Assembly (NCBI GenBank): GCA_049969935.1
Contig: JBMFNX010000033.1
Coordinates: 1-14,460, forward strand
Length of the DNA: 14,460 nt
Origin: JACIWG01 sp049969935
Lineage (GTDB): Archaea > Thermoproteota > Nitrososphaeria > JACIWG01
Reading direction: 5' to 3'
Below, one piece after another: positions 5,889 to 13,918 of this stretch. The position numbers and the translations under genes were made by a program. The notes under the pieces are model-generated. The model saw nothing but the letters and a program-made list of their open reading frames with translations, did no database searches and had not been told where the DNA came from. Positions within the stretch are counted from its first letter, which is position 1. Each line of letters starts with the position of its first letter.

Positions 5889-7079
5889 ATGGTAATGAAC
5901 AGAACATTGTACATACCTGGACCAAGTGAAGTTGAACATGAGACATTGCTTGAGCTTTCGAAACCTGTTATAGCACACTATGGCCCAGAATGGCACAAAC
6001 TATATAATGAGACATGTGAGCTTGCAAAAAAGATATTTAATACAAAAGAATATGTTACACTGCTGCCTCTTCCAGGAAGTGTATGTATTGAAATGTCAGC
6101 GTTCAACCTTATAGAGAAGGAGGGGGAAAAACTTGTTGCATTAACAAATGGATTCTTTGGAGACAGCTTGATAGAAATCCTGTCAGCTCATGGAGCAAAC
6201 GTTTTAAAAGTTGAAAGTGAATGGGGGAAGCAAGTTGATATTGCAGGTTTAGAAAAGGTTCTTGACGAAAATCCTGAAGCAAAGGCAGTATATTTGGTGC
6301 ATAATGAGACATCAACAGGCGTCTTAAATAATTTGAAGGAGGTGGCTAAGGCTGTTAAGGAAAGAGATAGGATACTAGTTGTTGATGCAATATCATCCTT
6401 CGGCGGTATAGAATTGGATTTCGACAGGCTTGGCATAGACTTTGCAGTAGGATATGCTAGCAAATGCTTGAGTGGAATAAATGGAGTCTGTCCTATCGCA
6501 ATAAGCGGAAGGTTTATTGAGGAGGTTAGAGGGCGAAGGGTTCCAGTTAAAAGCCACTACTTTAACCTACTAAAGTATATGAGACTTTCAGAAGAGTGGG
6601 CGAAAATTGGACACCCTCATCCAACATCAATGCCAACATCTGTTGTGAGAGCATTCAATTATGTAGCTAAAAAGGCTGTTGAAGAGGGGCTTGAGAAAAG
6701 GTATAGGAGACATTCTGAAATTGCTAGAGCATATCGTCAGGCTTTAAGAGCTCTTGGACTATCAATACTGCCAAATGAGGAGGATGCTTCACCTACTGTG
6801 ACAACATTTATTGTTCCAAGCCCAGTAAACAAGAAGATTGCTTCAGCATTATATAATGAGTTCGGTTACATGATTAGCGGAGGCTTAGGAAGGCTAGAGG
6901 AAACAACCTTAAGAATAGGACATATGGGTAACACTGCAAGACCACATTTTATGCTAAAGCTTGTGAGTGCACTTGAAAATGTTCTAAAAAAGTTTAATGT
7001 GATAGAAAGGAGCTTGAATATTACTGAGGAATTGAACAGAATATATGAGGGTGTCAAAAGTTATGCTGACCAGCCATGA
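5889..7079 (+). CDS. class V aminotransferase, alanine/serine-glyoxylate type
   Basis: The PLP enzyme has the small alanine-glyoxylate aminotransferase layout. The N-terminal IPGPSEVEHETL segment is followed by the PLP-phosphate region LPLPGSVCIEM. HNETSTG comes next, then VVDAISSFGG, whose Asp holds the pyridine nitrogen, and the Schiff-base lysine in GYASKCLSG (about residue 192 from this start). Such enzymes move amino groups between alanine or serine and glyoxylate, or sometimes phosphonates; the substrate is not set by sequence. Length is about 396 residues, normal for the family. The open frame extends to GTG 5868, but the TATA box at 5858-5866 argues for ATG 5889 or ATG 5895 on a leaderless mRNA, and family members begin only a few residues before the PGP motif. 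It diverges from the FGGY kinase and is followed 69 bp later by LSm. Confidence 0.88.
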   Translation: MVMNRTLYIPGPSEVEHETLLELSKPVIAHYGPEWHKLYNETCELAKKIFNTKEYVTLLPLPGSVCIEMSAFNLIEKEGEKLVALTNGFFGDSLIEILSAHGANVLKVESEWGKQVDIAGLEKVLDENPEAKAVYLVHNETSTGVLNNLKEVAKAVKERDRILVVDAISSFGGIELDFDRLGIDFAVGYASKCLSGINGVCPIAISGRFIEEVRGRRVPVKSHYFNLLKYMRLSEEWAKIGHPHPTSMPTSVVRAFNYVAKKAVEEGLEKRYRRHSEIARAYRQALRALGLSILPNEEDASPTVTTFIVPSPVNKKIASALYNEFGYMISGGLGRLEETTLRIGHMGNTARPHFMLKLVSALENVLKKFNVIERSLNITEELNRIYEGVKSYADQP

Positions 7080-7101
7080 CAGAAGATTCTGTAAAGGGTA
7101 A

Positions 7102-7113
7102 GGTTTTTATTTA
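7102..7113 (+). promoter_or_regulatory. TATA-like element upstream of LSm
   Basis: GGTTTTTATTTA lies about 41 nt upstream of the LSm ATG in an otherwise mixed-composition gap. It predicts transcription from near 7134, which gives LSm and possibly MAT their own promoter independent of the aminotransferase. Confidence 0.35.
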
Positions 7114-7127
7114 CATTTTTTGAAGGT

Positions 7128-7139
7128 AGGACTCGTCCT
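7128..7139. repeat. 12-bp palindrome at the predicted LSm transcription start
   Basis: AGGAC (7128-7132) and GTCCT (7135-7139) are exact inverted arms separated by TC. The spacer is too short for a stable RNA hairpin, so a dimeric operator site over the transcription start is the more likely reading. It may also be chance. Confidence 0.25.
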
Positions 7140-7148
7140 GATGTGTGA

Positions 7149-7394
7149 ATGTCCATCCAACCTAAAAAACCATTAAATGTGCTTCAAAAAATGCTTGACA
7201 AAGAAGTTTTCGTTAGACTCAAGAGCAATGTAGAATATCATGGTAAAATGGTGAACGTGGACGTTTACATGAACATGATTTTAGATGATACAAAGGAATT
7301 CTATAATGGCCAGCAGACTGCAAGCTACGGTACAGTAATAATACGGGGAAACAATGTACTCTTTGTTGGATTAAAGAATAGTGCAAACATCTAA
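7149..7394 (+). CDS. archaeal LSm (Sm-like) RNA-binding protein, SmAP
   Basis: The 81-residue protein is a single Sm fold. The Sm1 motif runs through LDKEVFVRLKSNVEYHGKM and VDVYMNMILDD, with the Asp and Asn of DVYMN being the usual RNA-contact residues, and Sm2 is VIIRGNNVLFVGL near the C-terminus. Archaeal Sm proteins form heptameric rings that bind U-rich RNA. The ATG at 7149 gives the normal short N-terminal helix before Sm1. The following MAT gene begins only 2 bp after its stop, so the two are probably co-transcribed. In many archaea LSm sits beside the ribosomal protein L37e gene, which is not seen here. Confidence 0.9.
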   Translation: MSIQPKKPLNVLQKMLDKEVFVRLKSNVEYHGKMVNVDVYMNMILDDTKEFYNGQQTASYGTVIIRGNNVLFVGLKNSANI

Positions 7395-7396
7395 GG

Positions 7397-8611
7397 ATGA
7401 TGATTATGGGAGCAAAACCATTCATTCACACTGAAGTCCTTTCAGGAAAACCTGTGGCAAAACAGGAGGTTGAAATTGTAGAAAGAAAGGGTTTAGGCCA
7501 CCCGGACACACTCATAGACGGAGTATGTGAGTCAGTTTCACTTGCACTATGCGACTACTACGAGAAAAGGTTTGGAAAAATATTACATCATAACGTGGAC
7601 AAGGGGCTTCTGGTGGGGGGAGAGTCTAGACCAAAATTTGGTGGAGGCAGGGTTATAAAACCTATACAGATTATAGTTGCTGGAAGAGCTGTATCAAGAT
7701 ACAATTTTGAGGGAACAAAATATGAGATACCAGTTGAAGTTATAGCTAAAAGGGCTGCTAAAGAATACATAAAAAAGACAATAAGAAACCTTGACGTAGA
7801 AGAGCATGTAAGGTTAAGTTTCAAGATCAGAAACCCTTCAAGTGACTTAACATACCTTTCAGAAAAGGGTATAGCAAACGATACATCAATTGGAGTAGGT
7901 TTTGCACCATTAACTGAGACAGAAAAGATTGCCTTGGGTATAGAAAATTTCTTGAACGCTCCAGAAACAAAGAAAGCTTATCCTGAAATTGGTGAAGATA
8001 TCAAGGTTATGGCTATGAGGAGAAGAAATGATCTTGACGTTACAGTGGCGATGGCCATGGTCGACAAGTACATTCCTGACAAAGACCACTACATTAATGT
8101 AGTTCAAGAAGTTAAAGAAAAACTATTAAGCAGATTCTCGTCAGCCAACCTAAACCTTTCAATAAAGATAAATAGTGCAGACGACTATGAAAACAACAGC
8201 TTCTACTTGACCGTAACTGGAACATCCGCTGAATCAGGTGATGATGGAAACACGGGAAGAGGAAACCGTGTAACAGGACTGATTACGCCCATGAGAATGT
8301 ATTCGATGGAGGCTACAGCTGGAAAGAATCCTACAATACATACGGGGAAAATATATAATGCCCTTGCCCAGCTTACAGCCCAAAAGATTTTTGAAAAAGT
8401 TGGAGGCATTGATGAAGTGTATGTGAGGATCTTGAGTAGAATCGGAAGCCCTCTCACGGAGCCTACAATAGCAAGTGTAGCATTAAGACTTCAAGAGAAC
8501 ACTTCATACAATAATGTTAAAGGGGAGATTGAAAATATAGTTTTAGAGGAGCTTTCTAATGTACGAAACATAACTGCAGTAATTAGGGAGAGAAGGATTC
8601 CATTATTCTAA
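7397..8611 (+). CDS. mat: S-adenosylmethionine synthetase, archaeal type (MAT)
   Basis: The 404-residue enzyme makes S-adenosylmethionine from methionine and ATP. It belongs to the archaeal MAT family, distinct in sequence from bacterial MetK. Diagnostic blocks are VERKGLGHPDTLIDGV (28-43), VGGESRPKFGGGRV (73-86), and the long C-terminal stretch starting GTSAESGDDGNTGRGNR and continuing through SMEATAGKNP and HTGKIYN. Three in-frame ATGs (7397, 7400, 7406) could start it; the sequence GGATGATG before 7406 is a weak ribosome-binding candidate for the last of these, so the true protein may be three residues shorter. It follows LSm by 2 bp, and its stop codon overlaps that of convergent rio2. 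Full length and apparently intact. Confidence 0.95.
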   Translation: MMIMGAKPFIHTEVLSGKPVAKQEVEIVERKGLGHPDTLIDGVCESVSLALCDYYEKRFGKILHHNVDKGLLVGGESRPKFGGGRVIKPIQIIVAGRAVSRYNFEGTKYEIPVEVIAKRAAKEYIKKTIRNLDVEEHVRLSFKIRNPSSDLTYLSEKGIANDTSIGVGFAPLTETEKIALGIENFLNAPETKKAYPEIGEDIKVMAMRRRNDLDVTVAMAMVDKYIPDKDHYINVVQEVKEKLLSRFSSANLNLSIKINSADDYENNSFYLTVTGTSAESGDDGNTGRGNRVTGLITPMRMYSMEATAGKNPTIHTGKIYNALAQLTAQKIFEKVGGIDEVYVRILSRIGSPLTEPTIASVALRLQENTSYNNVKGEIENIVLEELSNVRNITAVIRERRIPLF

Positions 8612-9495
8612 AATCTAGTGTAGGGTAAAGTAATATACTTTAACGCTTTCTCGAAAGGATATTGGACTTTAAACCTTTTACCAAAAAATTTCAGAATATT
8701 GTTAATGTCTCTTGTGATAAGATATTGGCTGTTTGGGGAGCCTACTTCAACAGCCTGCGGCCAGTCTATAACATAGTATGATTTTCCATCATAAATTATA
8801 TTATATTCGCTCAAATCACCATTCACAATACCAGCCTTTACATAGGCTTTCTTTAAAGTTCTAAATATTTCTTTCAAACCATTTAATGGGTCTTCGAGAA
8901 AACGAACCCTATTCAACATTGTGCCCTCAATCTTCTCCATTAAAATAGCATGCCTTTCTCTTGCAAAAAATTTTGGAACAAAACCTCCAACAGAATATAC
9001 TTTAGATAGAGCCCAAGCCTCCCTCTTTGCAGCATTAATGCAGGCCTTAAGCCAGACAGTACTTTCTTCAGCAGACATAATCTTCCTTTTCCTACGAACA
9101 TTTCTAAAACTTGTACGCCCTATTCTGTAAAATTTTAGGACATACATTTTACCCCTATCATCTAGGACATCGAATACGTCAGCCTCTTTACCTATACCGA
9201 CATTACCTCCAAAAGAAGATATGTATCCTGCTTGAACAAGGGCATTTAATGCAATAGCGTCAAGCCCACTTGAAACAAGATAGTATCCTGACTCACCTTT
9301 AGCGATCAAACCCATGCCCCTAAGCCTACCAAGCCTGTAGGCAACTTCATCCTCATGCAATCCAGTAACCTTTTCAATATAGTCTGCCTTAACCTGTTCA
9401 AAATAGTCTAGAGCACGCTCTAGAGCATGGAGAACCCTATAGTCTCTCGGTTCAAGTACTCGGACAAGATTTGCTGCAACCTCTGCCGTAGACAT
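8608..9495 (-). CDS. rio2: RIO-type serine/threonine kinase Rio2
   Basis: The protein has 295 residues. An N-terminal winged helix (about 1-85) precedes a RIO kinase domain, the Rio2 arrangement. The phosphate loop is VGIGKEADVF (99-108), Lys121 in YVLKFYR binds phosphate, MEKIEG (186-191) is the hinge, Asp227 and Asn232 in NGDLSEYNI are catalytic, and Asp244 in VIDWPQ is the metal ligand. Rio2 acts as an ATPase or kinase in final maturation of the small ribosomal subunit. The open frame extends to a TTG at 9501, but I prefer ATG 9495 because a TATA-like box centred near 9521 puts transcription start at about that base. It shares a 76-bp divergent region with the ECF S component. Its stop overlaps the MAT stop. 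Confidence 0.93.
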   Translation of the reverse strand: MSTAEVAANLVRVLEPRDYRVLHALERALDYFEQVKADYIEKVTGLHEDEVAYRLGRLRGMGLIAKGESGYYLVSSGLDAIALNALVQAGYISSFGGNVGIGKEADVFDVLDDRGKMYVLKFYRIGRTSFRNVRRKRKIMSAEESTVWLKACINAAKREAWALSKVYSVGGFVPKFFARERHAILMEKIEGTMLNRVRFLEDPLNGLKEIFRTLKKAYVKAGIVNGDLSEYNIIYDGKSYYVIDWPQAVEVGSPNSQYLITRDINNILKFFGKRFKVQYPFEKALKYITLPYTRF

Positions 9496-9514
9496 TCTCA
9501 ATAAAACTTGTATA

Positions 9515-9527
9515 GTTTATGTAAAAA
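9515..9527 (-). promoter_or_regulatory. TATA-like box for rio2
   Basis: Minus-strand TTTTTACATAAAC is centred about 26 nt from the ATG at 9495, consistent with a leaderless rio2 mRNA. It would place the alternative TTG at 9501 upstream of the transcript. Confidence 0.35.
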
Positions 9528-9535
9528 GGTTTCGG

Positions 9536-9547
9536 ATAAATTTAAAT
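9536..9547 (+). promoter_or_regulatory. TATA box for the ECF S-component gene
   Basis: ATAAATTTAAAT is centred 30 nt upstream of the ATG at 9572, which predicts a leader of about four bases. Confidence 0.45.
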
Positions 9548-9571
9548 CTGAAACTGGAGAAAACTTTTCAG

Positions 9572-10069
9572 ATGAAGGCTAAAAGTGTCGCATTCCTAAG
9601 CGTTATGATATCCCTAGTTTCTGTTATGACAGTAGTGGTGAGAATACCTATACCTGCAACACAAGGATACTTTAACTTTGGAGACGCGATGGTAATTCTC
9701 ACTGGCATGATATTCGGCCCATATTTAGGGTTCTTGGCTGGTGGAACAGGTTCAGCTTTGGCAGATATAATTTCAGGATACCCACATTATATGCTGATAA
9801 CTTTTTTGGCTAAAGGTGGAGAAGGTTTTATCGTTGGTATACTATTCAAAAAGTTTTACCAGCATTCTAGGACATTAGGATATCTTTCTGCACCAGTTGG
9901 AGGAACCTTCATGATAATCTCATACTTTCTTTTTGAACTCTACTTTTTTGGAATGACAGCAGCCCTTATAGAGTTACCATGGAACATACTACAATGTGTT
10001 CTAGGCTCACTTGTAGCTTACACGGTTCACTTGATACTTCAGCCTACGCTCTCGAAGACACTTCAATAG
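9572..10069 (+). CDS. ECF transporter S component (vitamin/cofactor-type membrane protein)
   Basis: The 165-residue hydrophobic protein has about five to six membrane segments, roughly residues 5-24, 34-60, 70-92, 98-123 and 133-158. The stretch ATQGYFNFGDAMVI followed by GPYLGFLAGGTGSALADIISGYP and LAKGGEGFIVG is typical of substrate-binding S subunits of energy-coupling-factor importers related to those for riboflavin or queuosine precursors. The ligand cannot be stated. No EcfA ATPase or EcfT subunit is nearby, so it would share a common energizing module encoded elsewhere, which is usual for group II systems. A TATA box sits 30 nt upstream. Its last 26 bases overlap the 3' end of convergent pyrG, so the two mRNAs must be partly antisense. 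Confidence 0.8.
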   Translation: MKAKSVAFLSVMISLVSVMTVVVRIPIPATQGYFNFGDAMVILTGMIFGPYLGFLAGGTGSALADIISGYPHYMLITFLAKGGEGFIVGILFKKFYQHSRTLGYLSAPVGGTFMIISYFLFELYFFGMTAALIELPWNILQCVLGSLVAYTVHLILQPTLSKTLQ

Positions 10070-11675
10070 ACCTTCTCCTTCTCATCATGCTTGCTTCAAT
10101 GAATCCTTTAAATATTGGGTCAGGCTTTCCAGGCCTACTAACAAACTCGGGATGAAACTGTGAAGCCATATAGAATGGGTGGTCAGGCAACTCTATAATC
10201 TCAACCCTCCTCATGTCTTCACTGAATCCTGAGAAAACCATTCCAGCAGCCTGTAATTCAGCCCAATATTTTGGATTAACTTCATACCTGTGCCTATGCC
10301 TTTCTCTTATAACATTTCTTCCATACAGCTTGTACGCTAATGTACCCTCCTTTAAAATAATATTATGTCCTCCAAGCCTCATTGTACCACCAAGCTTGTC
10401 AATATTCTTCTGTTCCGGGAGAAGGTCTATAACAGGATAAGGTGTGTTGGGGTCAATTTCTGTAGAATGAGCGCCTTCATAACCTAAAACATATCTTGCA
10501 AAAGATACTACGGCAAGCTGTAGACCGAAACATAGTCCAAGATATGGTAAACCCTTTATTCTAGCATAGTTTGCAGCCAAAATCTTTCCCTCAACACCCC
10601 TGCTGCCGAAGCCTCCTGGAACAATCACACCATCAAACTTTTCAAGCTCAGAAAGTTTTCCAGAGTCTCTTTCAAGCTCTTCAGACTCGATCCAGAAGAT
10701 CTTCACTTGACACTTCAGTGAGCCACCGGCATGATATAGTGCATGGTTCACGCTAACGTAGCTGTCCGCAAGCTCAGCATATTTTCCAACCATCGCAATA
10801 TGAACCTCTTCCTTCGATTCAACTATGTCCCTAACAATATTGTTCCATTCGGTTAAGTCCACATTTTTAACTGGCATTTTTAGCTGTTCAAATATTATCC
10901 TTGAGACACCCTGCTCTTCTAGAACCTGTGGCACAAGATAAGGTGACTTAAGGTCAGGGCTTGAGAGAACATTTTCCTTTGGAACGTTTGTGAAAAGAGA
11001 AATCTTTTCCCTGTTAGCTTCTGTCAAACGCTTCTTAGATCTTACGATGATTATGTCAGGCTGTATACCTATTCTTCTAAGCTCTTGAACACTATGCTGT
11101 GTTGGCTTAGTCTTTAGCTCACCAACCTCCTCTATTATTGGAGCCAGGGTAACGTGTACGAAAAGAGTGTTATCCTTACCCTCCTCAAACCTCATCTGCC
11201 TCAAGGCTTCAAGGAAAGGTAGGGCTTCAATGTCACCGACAGTTCCACCTGATTCAACAATCATAACTTCAGCAGAATCCTTTTTTGCAGCATACCTTAT
11301 TAGGCGCTTAATTTCGTCAGTAATATGTGGTATTATCTGAACACATTTGCCCAAATACTTTCCCTCCCTCTCCCTCTGTAGAACGTTAAGGTAGACTTGG
11401 CCAGTTGTAATATTATTTGCCCTTGAAAGGTTCACGTCCAAGAAACGTTCATATGTTCCAATATCCATATCTGTTTCAGCACCATCATCACATACGAAGA
11501 CTTCTCCGTGAACGAGAGGATTCATTGTTCCAGCGTCAACATTAAGGTAAGGGTCCATCTTCATCAACGAAACTTTTATCCCAGAAGACTGTAGAATCTT
11601 TCCAATAGAGCCTGCAATGACACCCTTACCTATCCCACTTATCACGCCACCGGTTACAAAAATGTATTTGGGCAT
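10044..11675 (-). CDS. pyrG: CTP synthase
   Basis: The enzyme converts UTP to CTP with ATP and glutamine ammonia. The N-terminal synthetase domain begins PKYIFVTGGVISGIGKG, whose glycine-rich loop binds ATP, and includes MKMDPYLNVDAGTM and VESGGTVGDIEA. The C-terminal class I amidotransferase has its nucleophile Cys382 in LGLCFGLQ and the partners His508 and Glu510 in QFHPEF. Length from the chosen start is 543 residues, normal. The frame stays open up to a TTG at 11693, but that codon lies inside the TATA region; ATG 11675 is about 25 nt downstream of the TATA box and starts exactly on the MPKYIF sequence typical of the family. It follows the M24 peptidase by 41 bp on the same strand and overlaps the ECF S gene tail to tail. 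Confidence 0.97.
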   Translation of the reverse strand: MPKYIFVTGGVISGIGKGVIAGSIGKILQSSGIKVSLMKMDPYLNVDAGTMNPLVHGEVFVCDDGAETDMDIGTYERFLDVNLSRANNITTGQVYLNVLQREREGKYLGKCVQIIPHITDEIKRLIRYAAKKDSAEVMIVESGGTVGDIEALPFLEALRQMRFEEGKDNTLFVHVTLAPIIEEVGELKTKPTQHSVQELRRIGIQPDIIIVRSKKRLTEANREKISLFTNVPKENVLSSPDLKSPYLVPQVLEEQGVSRIIFEQLKMPVKNVDLTEWNNIVRDIVESKEEVHIAMVGKYAELADSYVSVNHALYHAGGSLKCQVKIFWIESEELERDSGKLSELEKFDGVIVPGGFGSRGVEGKILAANYARIKGLPYLGLCFGLQLAVVSFARYVLGYEGAHSTEIDPNTPYPVIDLLPEQKNIDKLGGTMRLGGHNIILKEGTLAYKLYGRNVIRERHRHRYEVNPKYWAELQAAGMVFSGFSEDMRRVEIIELPDHPFYMASQFHPEFVSRPGKPDPIFKGFIEASMMRRRRSIEVSSRA

Positions 11676-11693
11676 AAAAAGTAATCCAAACAA

Positions 11694-11704
11694 GGATATA
11701 AATA
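11694..11704 (-). promoter_or_regulatory. TATA box for pyrG
   Basis: Minus-strand ATTTATATCC is centred 23-25 nt upstream of ATG 11675, so the mRNA should be leaderless. It rules out the upstream TTG at 11693 as a translated start. Confidence 0.5.
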
Positions 11705-11716
11705 ATTATCGCAGGA

Positions 11717-12790
11717 CTAAAGTTCAATCAATTCTTTAGTAAAGGCTGTTAAACATATTGCACTATCACCAACGTAAACAGTATCTTCGATGCGTACACC
11801 AAATTTGCCTGGAAAATATAATCCAGGCTCAACAGTTACAACATTACCTCTTTCAAGCAGATCACATTGGTTCACGGAAATGGTTGGAGGTTCATGAACT
11901 TCAAGGCCTACACCGTGGCCTGTGCCGTGGACAAAATATTCTTGGAAACCCTTTCCAGCAATAACCTTCCTGCATGCTGAGTCCACATCACATGCTCTAG
12001 CCCCAGCTTTTACAGCCTTTAACCCCTCCTCCTGAGCGCATAAAACCGTCTCATAGACTTCCCTAAAATCGTTTGAAGCGGAACCTAGAACAAACGTCCT
12101 AGTTTCATCAGAAACGTAACCCTTGTATCTGAAGAAGAAGTCAAGTTTAACCACATCACCACGTCTAAGCCTCCTATCACAAACTTGAGCATGTGGAAAC
12201 GAAGAGTTTGGGCCTGATGCAACTATTATTGGTGTAAAATCCGTGTTAACATATGGAGTGTCAAGACCCAAATATACTGCTTCACCAATAACCTTTGAAG
12301 CTATTTCCCTCTCACTAACACCTTCTCTTATAACCTTTGTCGAAAACTCGTAGAGCCTGTCAATAAGTTTTGAAGCCTCCTTCAGCAGGCCAACTTCATT
12401 TTCATCCTTAACCCTTCTAATGCTATAGAATATTTTTGGGTCAACCTTCAAAGTAACTTCCAAACTCTTTTCTAAACCCTCCTTTAAAGTGAAAGGGATT
12501 TCGTCAGCAAGTAGACATCCCTTAACATATTCTTTAAGCTTATAGAAAACAGGCACCCCTAAAGCTGGTGCGATAACTTCAGTTTCAAAAGAATTTTCTT
12601 GGGCTCTAAACCTTTCAAGTAGGCCAGTAAAAAGTTTTGCACCATCTCGGCTTAATAGTAGATAGCCTCCACCCCAGAAGCCTGTAAAATAGTATATGTT
12701 TTCTACGTTTGAGACAAGAACCTGGTTTAACCCAAGCTCTTCAGCCTTCGAAAGAACCCTTTCCCTTCTTTTAAGAAGAAATGAGCTCAT
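11717..12790 (-). CDS. pepQ: M24-family metallopeptidase, Xaa-Pro dipeptidase-like
   Basis: The 357-residue protein has the creatinase-like N-terminal domain (about 1-120) and the pita-bread catalytic domain of Xaa-Pro peptidases. All five metal ligands are present from ATG 12790: Asp217 in VVKLDFFF, Asp228 in YVSDETRTF, His292 in HGTGHGVGLEVHEPP, Glu321 in VTVEPGLYFP and Glu335 in GVRIEDT. It would cleave the bond before proline in dipeptides or short peptides in the cytosol; dipeptidase and aminopeptidase versions cannot be separated with certainty, so the symbol is provisional. A TTG at 12799 extends the frame by three residues, but a TATA-like GGTTAAATC at about 12816-12824 favours ATG 12790. 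It lies between AmrS and pyrG on the same strand. Confidence 0.9.
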   Translation of the reverse strand: MSSFLLKRRERVLSKAEELGLNQVLVSNVENIYYFTGFWGGGYLLLSRDGAKLFTGLLERFRAQENSFETEVIAPALGVPVFYKLKEYVKGCLLADEIPFTLKEGLEKSLEVTLKVDPKIFYSIRRVKDENEVGLLKEASKLIDRLYEFSTKVIREGVSEREIASKVIGEAVYLGLDTPYVNTDFTPIIVASGPNSSFPHAQVCDRRLRRGDVVKLDFFFRYKGYVSDETRTFVLGSASNDFREVYETVLCAQEEGLKAVKAGARACDVDSACRKVIAGKGFQEYFVHGTGHGVGLEVHEPPTISVNQCDLLERGNVVTVEPGLYFPGKFGVRIEDTVYVGDSAICLTAFTKELIEL

Positions 12791-12815
12791 ATGCTTCAAG
12801 GTTCAATTTTAGACT

Positions 12816-12824
12816 GATTTAACC
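12816..12824 (-). promoter_or_regulatory. TATA-like box for the M24 peptidase
   Basis: Minus-strand GGTTAAATC is centred about 30 nt upstream of ATG 12790, within the 48-bp gap after the AmrS gene. Confidence 0.3.
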
Positions 12825-12838
12825 TTATCCTATGAAAA

Positions 12839-13891
12839 TCATCTTCTAACATATTTGCCTTTAATTGGAATTCTTGTACCACATTTTGGGCAAACATTTT
12901 CTTCTATAAGACGATAATCTAAAATATTATACCCAGACCTGACAATAACCTTTTCACCACAGTTATGACAGTATGTGTGATTAAACTTATGTCCTAGAAC
13001 ATTACCAACATAAGGATACCATATGCCAACCCTTTTAGCAAACATATAGGCCATTTCGAGAACCTCAACTTTTGTTGGAGGACTAGTAAACTTGTAAGCT
13101 GGAAAGTATCTGGTAAAATGTAATGGAGTATCTGGACCAGCTTCCTTCACATGCCTTTCAACAATCCACCTAATACAGTCTTCACTATCATTAACACCAG
13201 TAACTATCAGGTTAACTACCTCGACATGGATGCCAAGCCTTTTAGCTTCACGAATGTTTCTCCACACTATTTCAACATCAAGGCCTCCAAGATATTTTCT
13301 GTATGTGTCAACATCACCTTTAACATCAACCTTAAGCCCATCCAAACCACAATTTTTCAAAAAATGCAGTGCCTCAAGTGTAAGATAGCCATTGCTTACA
13401 TAGCAGCAGTACAGTCCAAGCTGGGACGCTCTACTAAAAACATCTCCAGCCCACTCGGTCAAAAGAGTTGGCTCTTGAAAACTTGCACATACGCCACAGT
13501 CACCATATTTTAGGGCAACTTCAACAACTTTTCCAGCATCAAGATAATATGCCTTTTCAGGCGAGGGCAATGTTCTTGAAAGGTGAAAATTTTGACACCA
13601 TGGACATATAAAGTTACATGACCAAGTTGAAAATGTTAGAGCTGTTGAATTAGGCCAATAGTGATAGAATGGTTTAATTTCTATAGGCCTACTCTCTAAT
13701 GCACTAATGTCACCATATACTAGTGTGTAAAGTTTTCCACCAACATTTACCCTTGTACCACAAAAGCCTCTACACCCTTCATCAATAACACATCTTCTTT
13801 CACACAACGAACATTTAACCCTACCGCCACCTAATTTTTCATAAAAGACAGATTCTCTTACAGAAGGACAGTTTAGAAGACTTGAAGCCAT
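12839..13891 (-). CDS. amrS: AmmeMemoRadiSam-type radical SAM enzyme (AmrS-like)
   Basis: The 350-residue protein has the layout of AmrS-type radical SAM proteins. An N-terminal cysteine cluster (Cys27, Cys30, Cys34, Cys40, Cys44) precedes the 4Fe-4S motif CNFICPWC (Cys92, Cys96, Cys99). The radical SAM barrel is followed by a C-terminal zinc-ribbon-like tail with CHNC (308-311) and CPKC (334-337). Its reaction is unknown; it is named for co-occurrence with AMMECR1-like and Memo-like proteins, neither of which is in this window. Pyruvate formate-lyase-activating-like annotations are sometimes given to the same family. The ATG at 13891 is a good start. It follows the histidine kinase by 52 bp and precedes the M24 peptidase by 48 bp, same strand. 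Confidence 0.85.
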   Translation of the reverse strand: MASSLLNCPSVRESVFYEKLGGGRVKCSLCERRCVIDEGCRGFCGTRVNVGGKLYTLVYGDISALESRPIEIKPFYHYWPNSTALTFSTWSCNFICPWCQNFHLSRTLPSPEKAYYLDAGKVVEVALKYGDCGVCASFQEPTLLTEWAGDVFSRASQLGLYCCYVSNGYLTLEALHFLKNCGLDGLKVDVKGDVDTYRKYLGGLDVEIVWRNIREAKRLGIHVEVVNLIVTGVNDSEDCIRWIVERHVKEAGPDTPLHFTRYFPAYKFTSPPTKVEVLEMAYMFAKRVGIWYPYVGNVLGHKFNHTYCHNCGEKVIVRSGYNILDYRLIEENVCPKCGTRIPIKGKYVRR

Positions 13892-13918
13892 CGTTAAACC
13901 TACTTTATATTAGGAAAA

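Noticed and set aside
7396..7433. C/D-box-like motifs (ATGATGA followed by CTGA)
   Set aside because: Spacing is too short, internal C'/D' boxes are absent, and the stretch is the start of the MAT gene.
8237..8282. Another C/D-like pair GTGATGA and CTGA
   Set aside because: It lies inside conserved MAT codons and lacks internal boxes, so it is explained by coding sequence.
13151..13513. Open frame of 120 codons on the + strand opposite the AmrS gene
   Set aside because: It is a shadow of the radical SAM gene, with no domain and no promoter-like signal.
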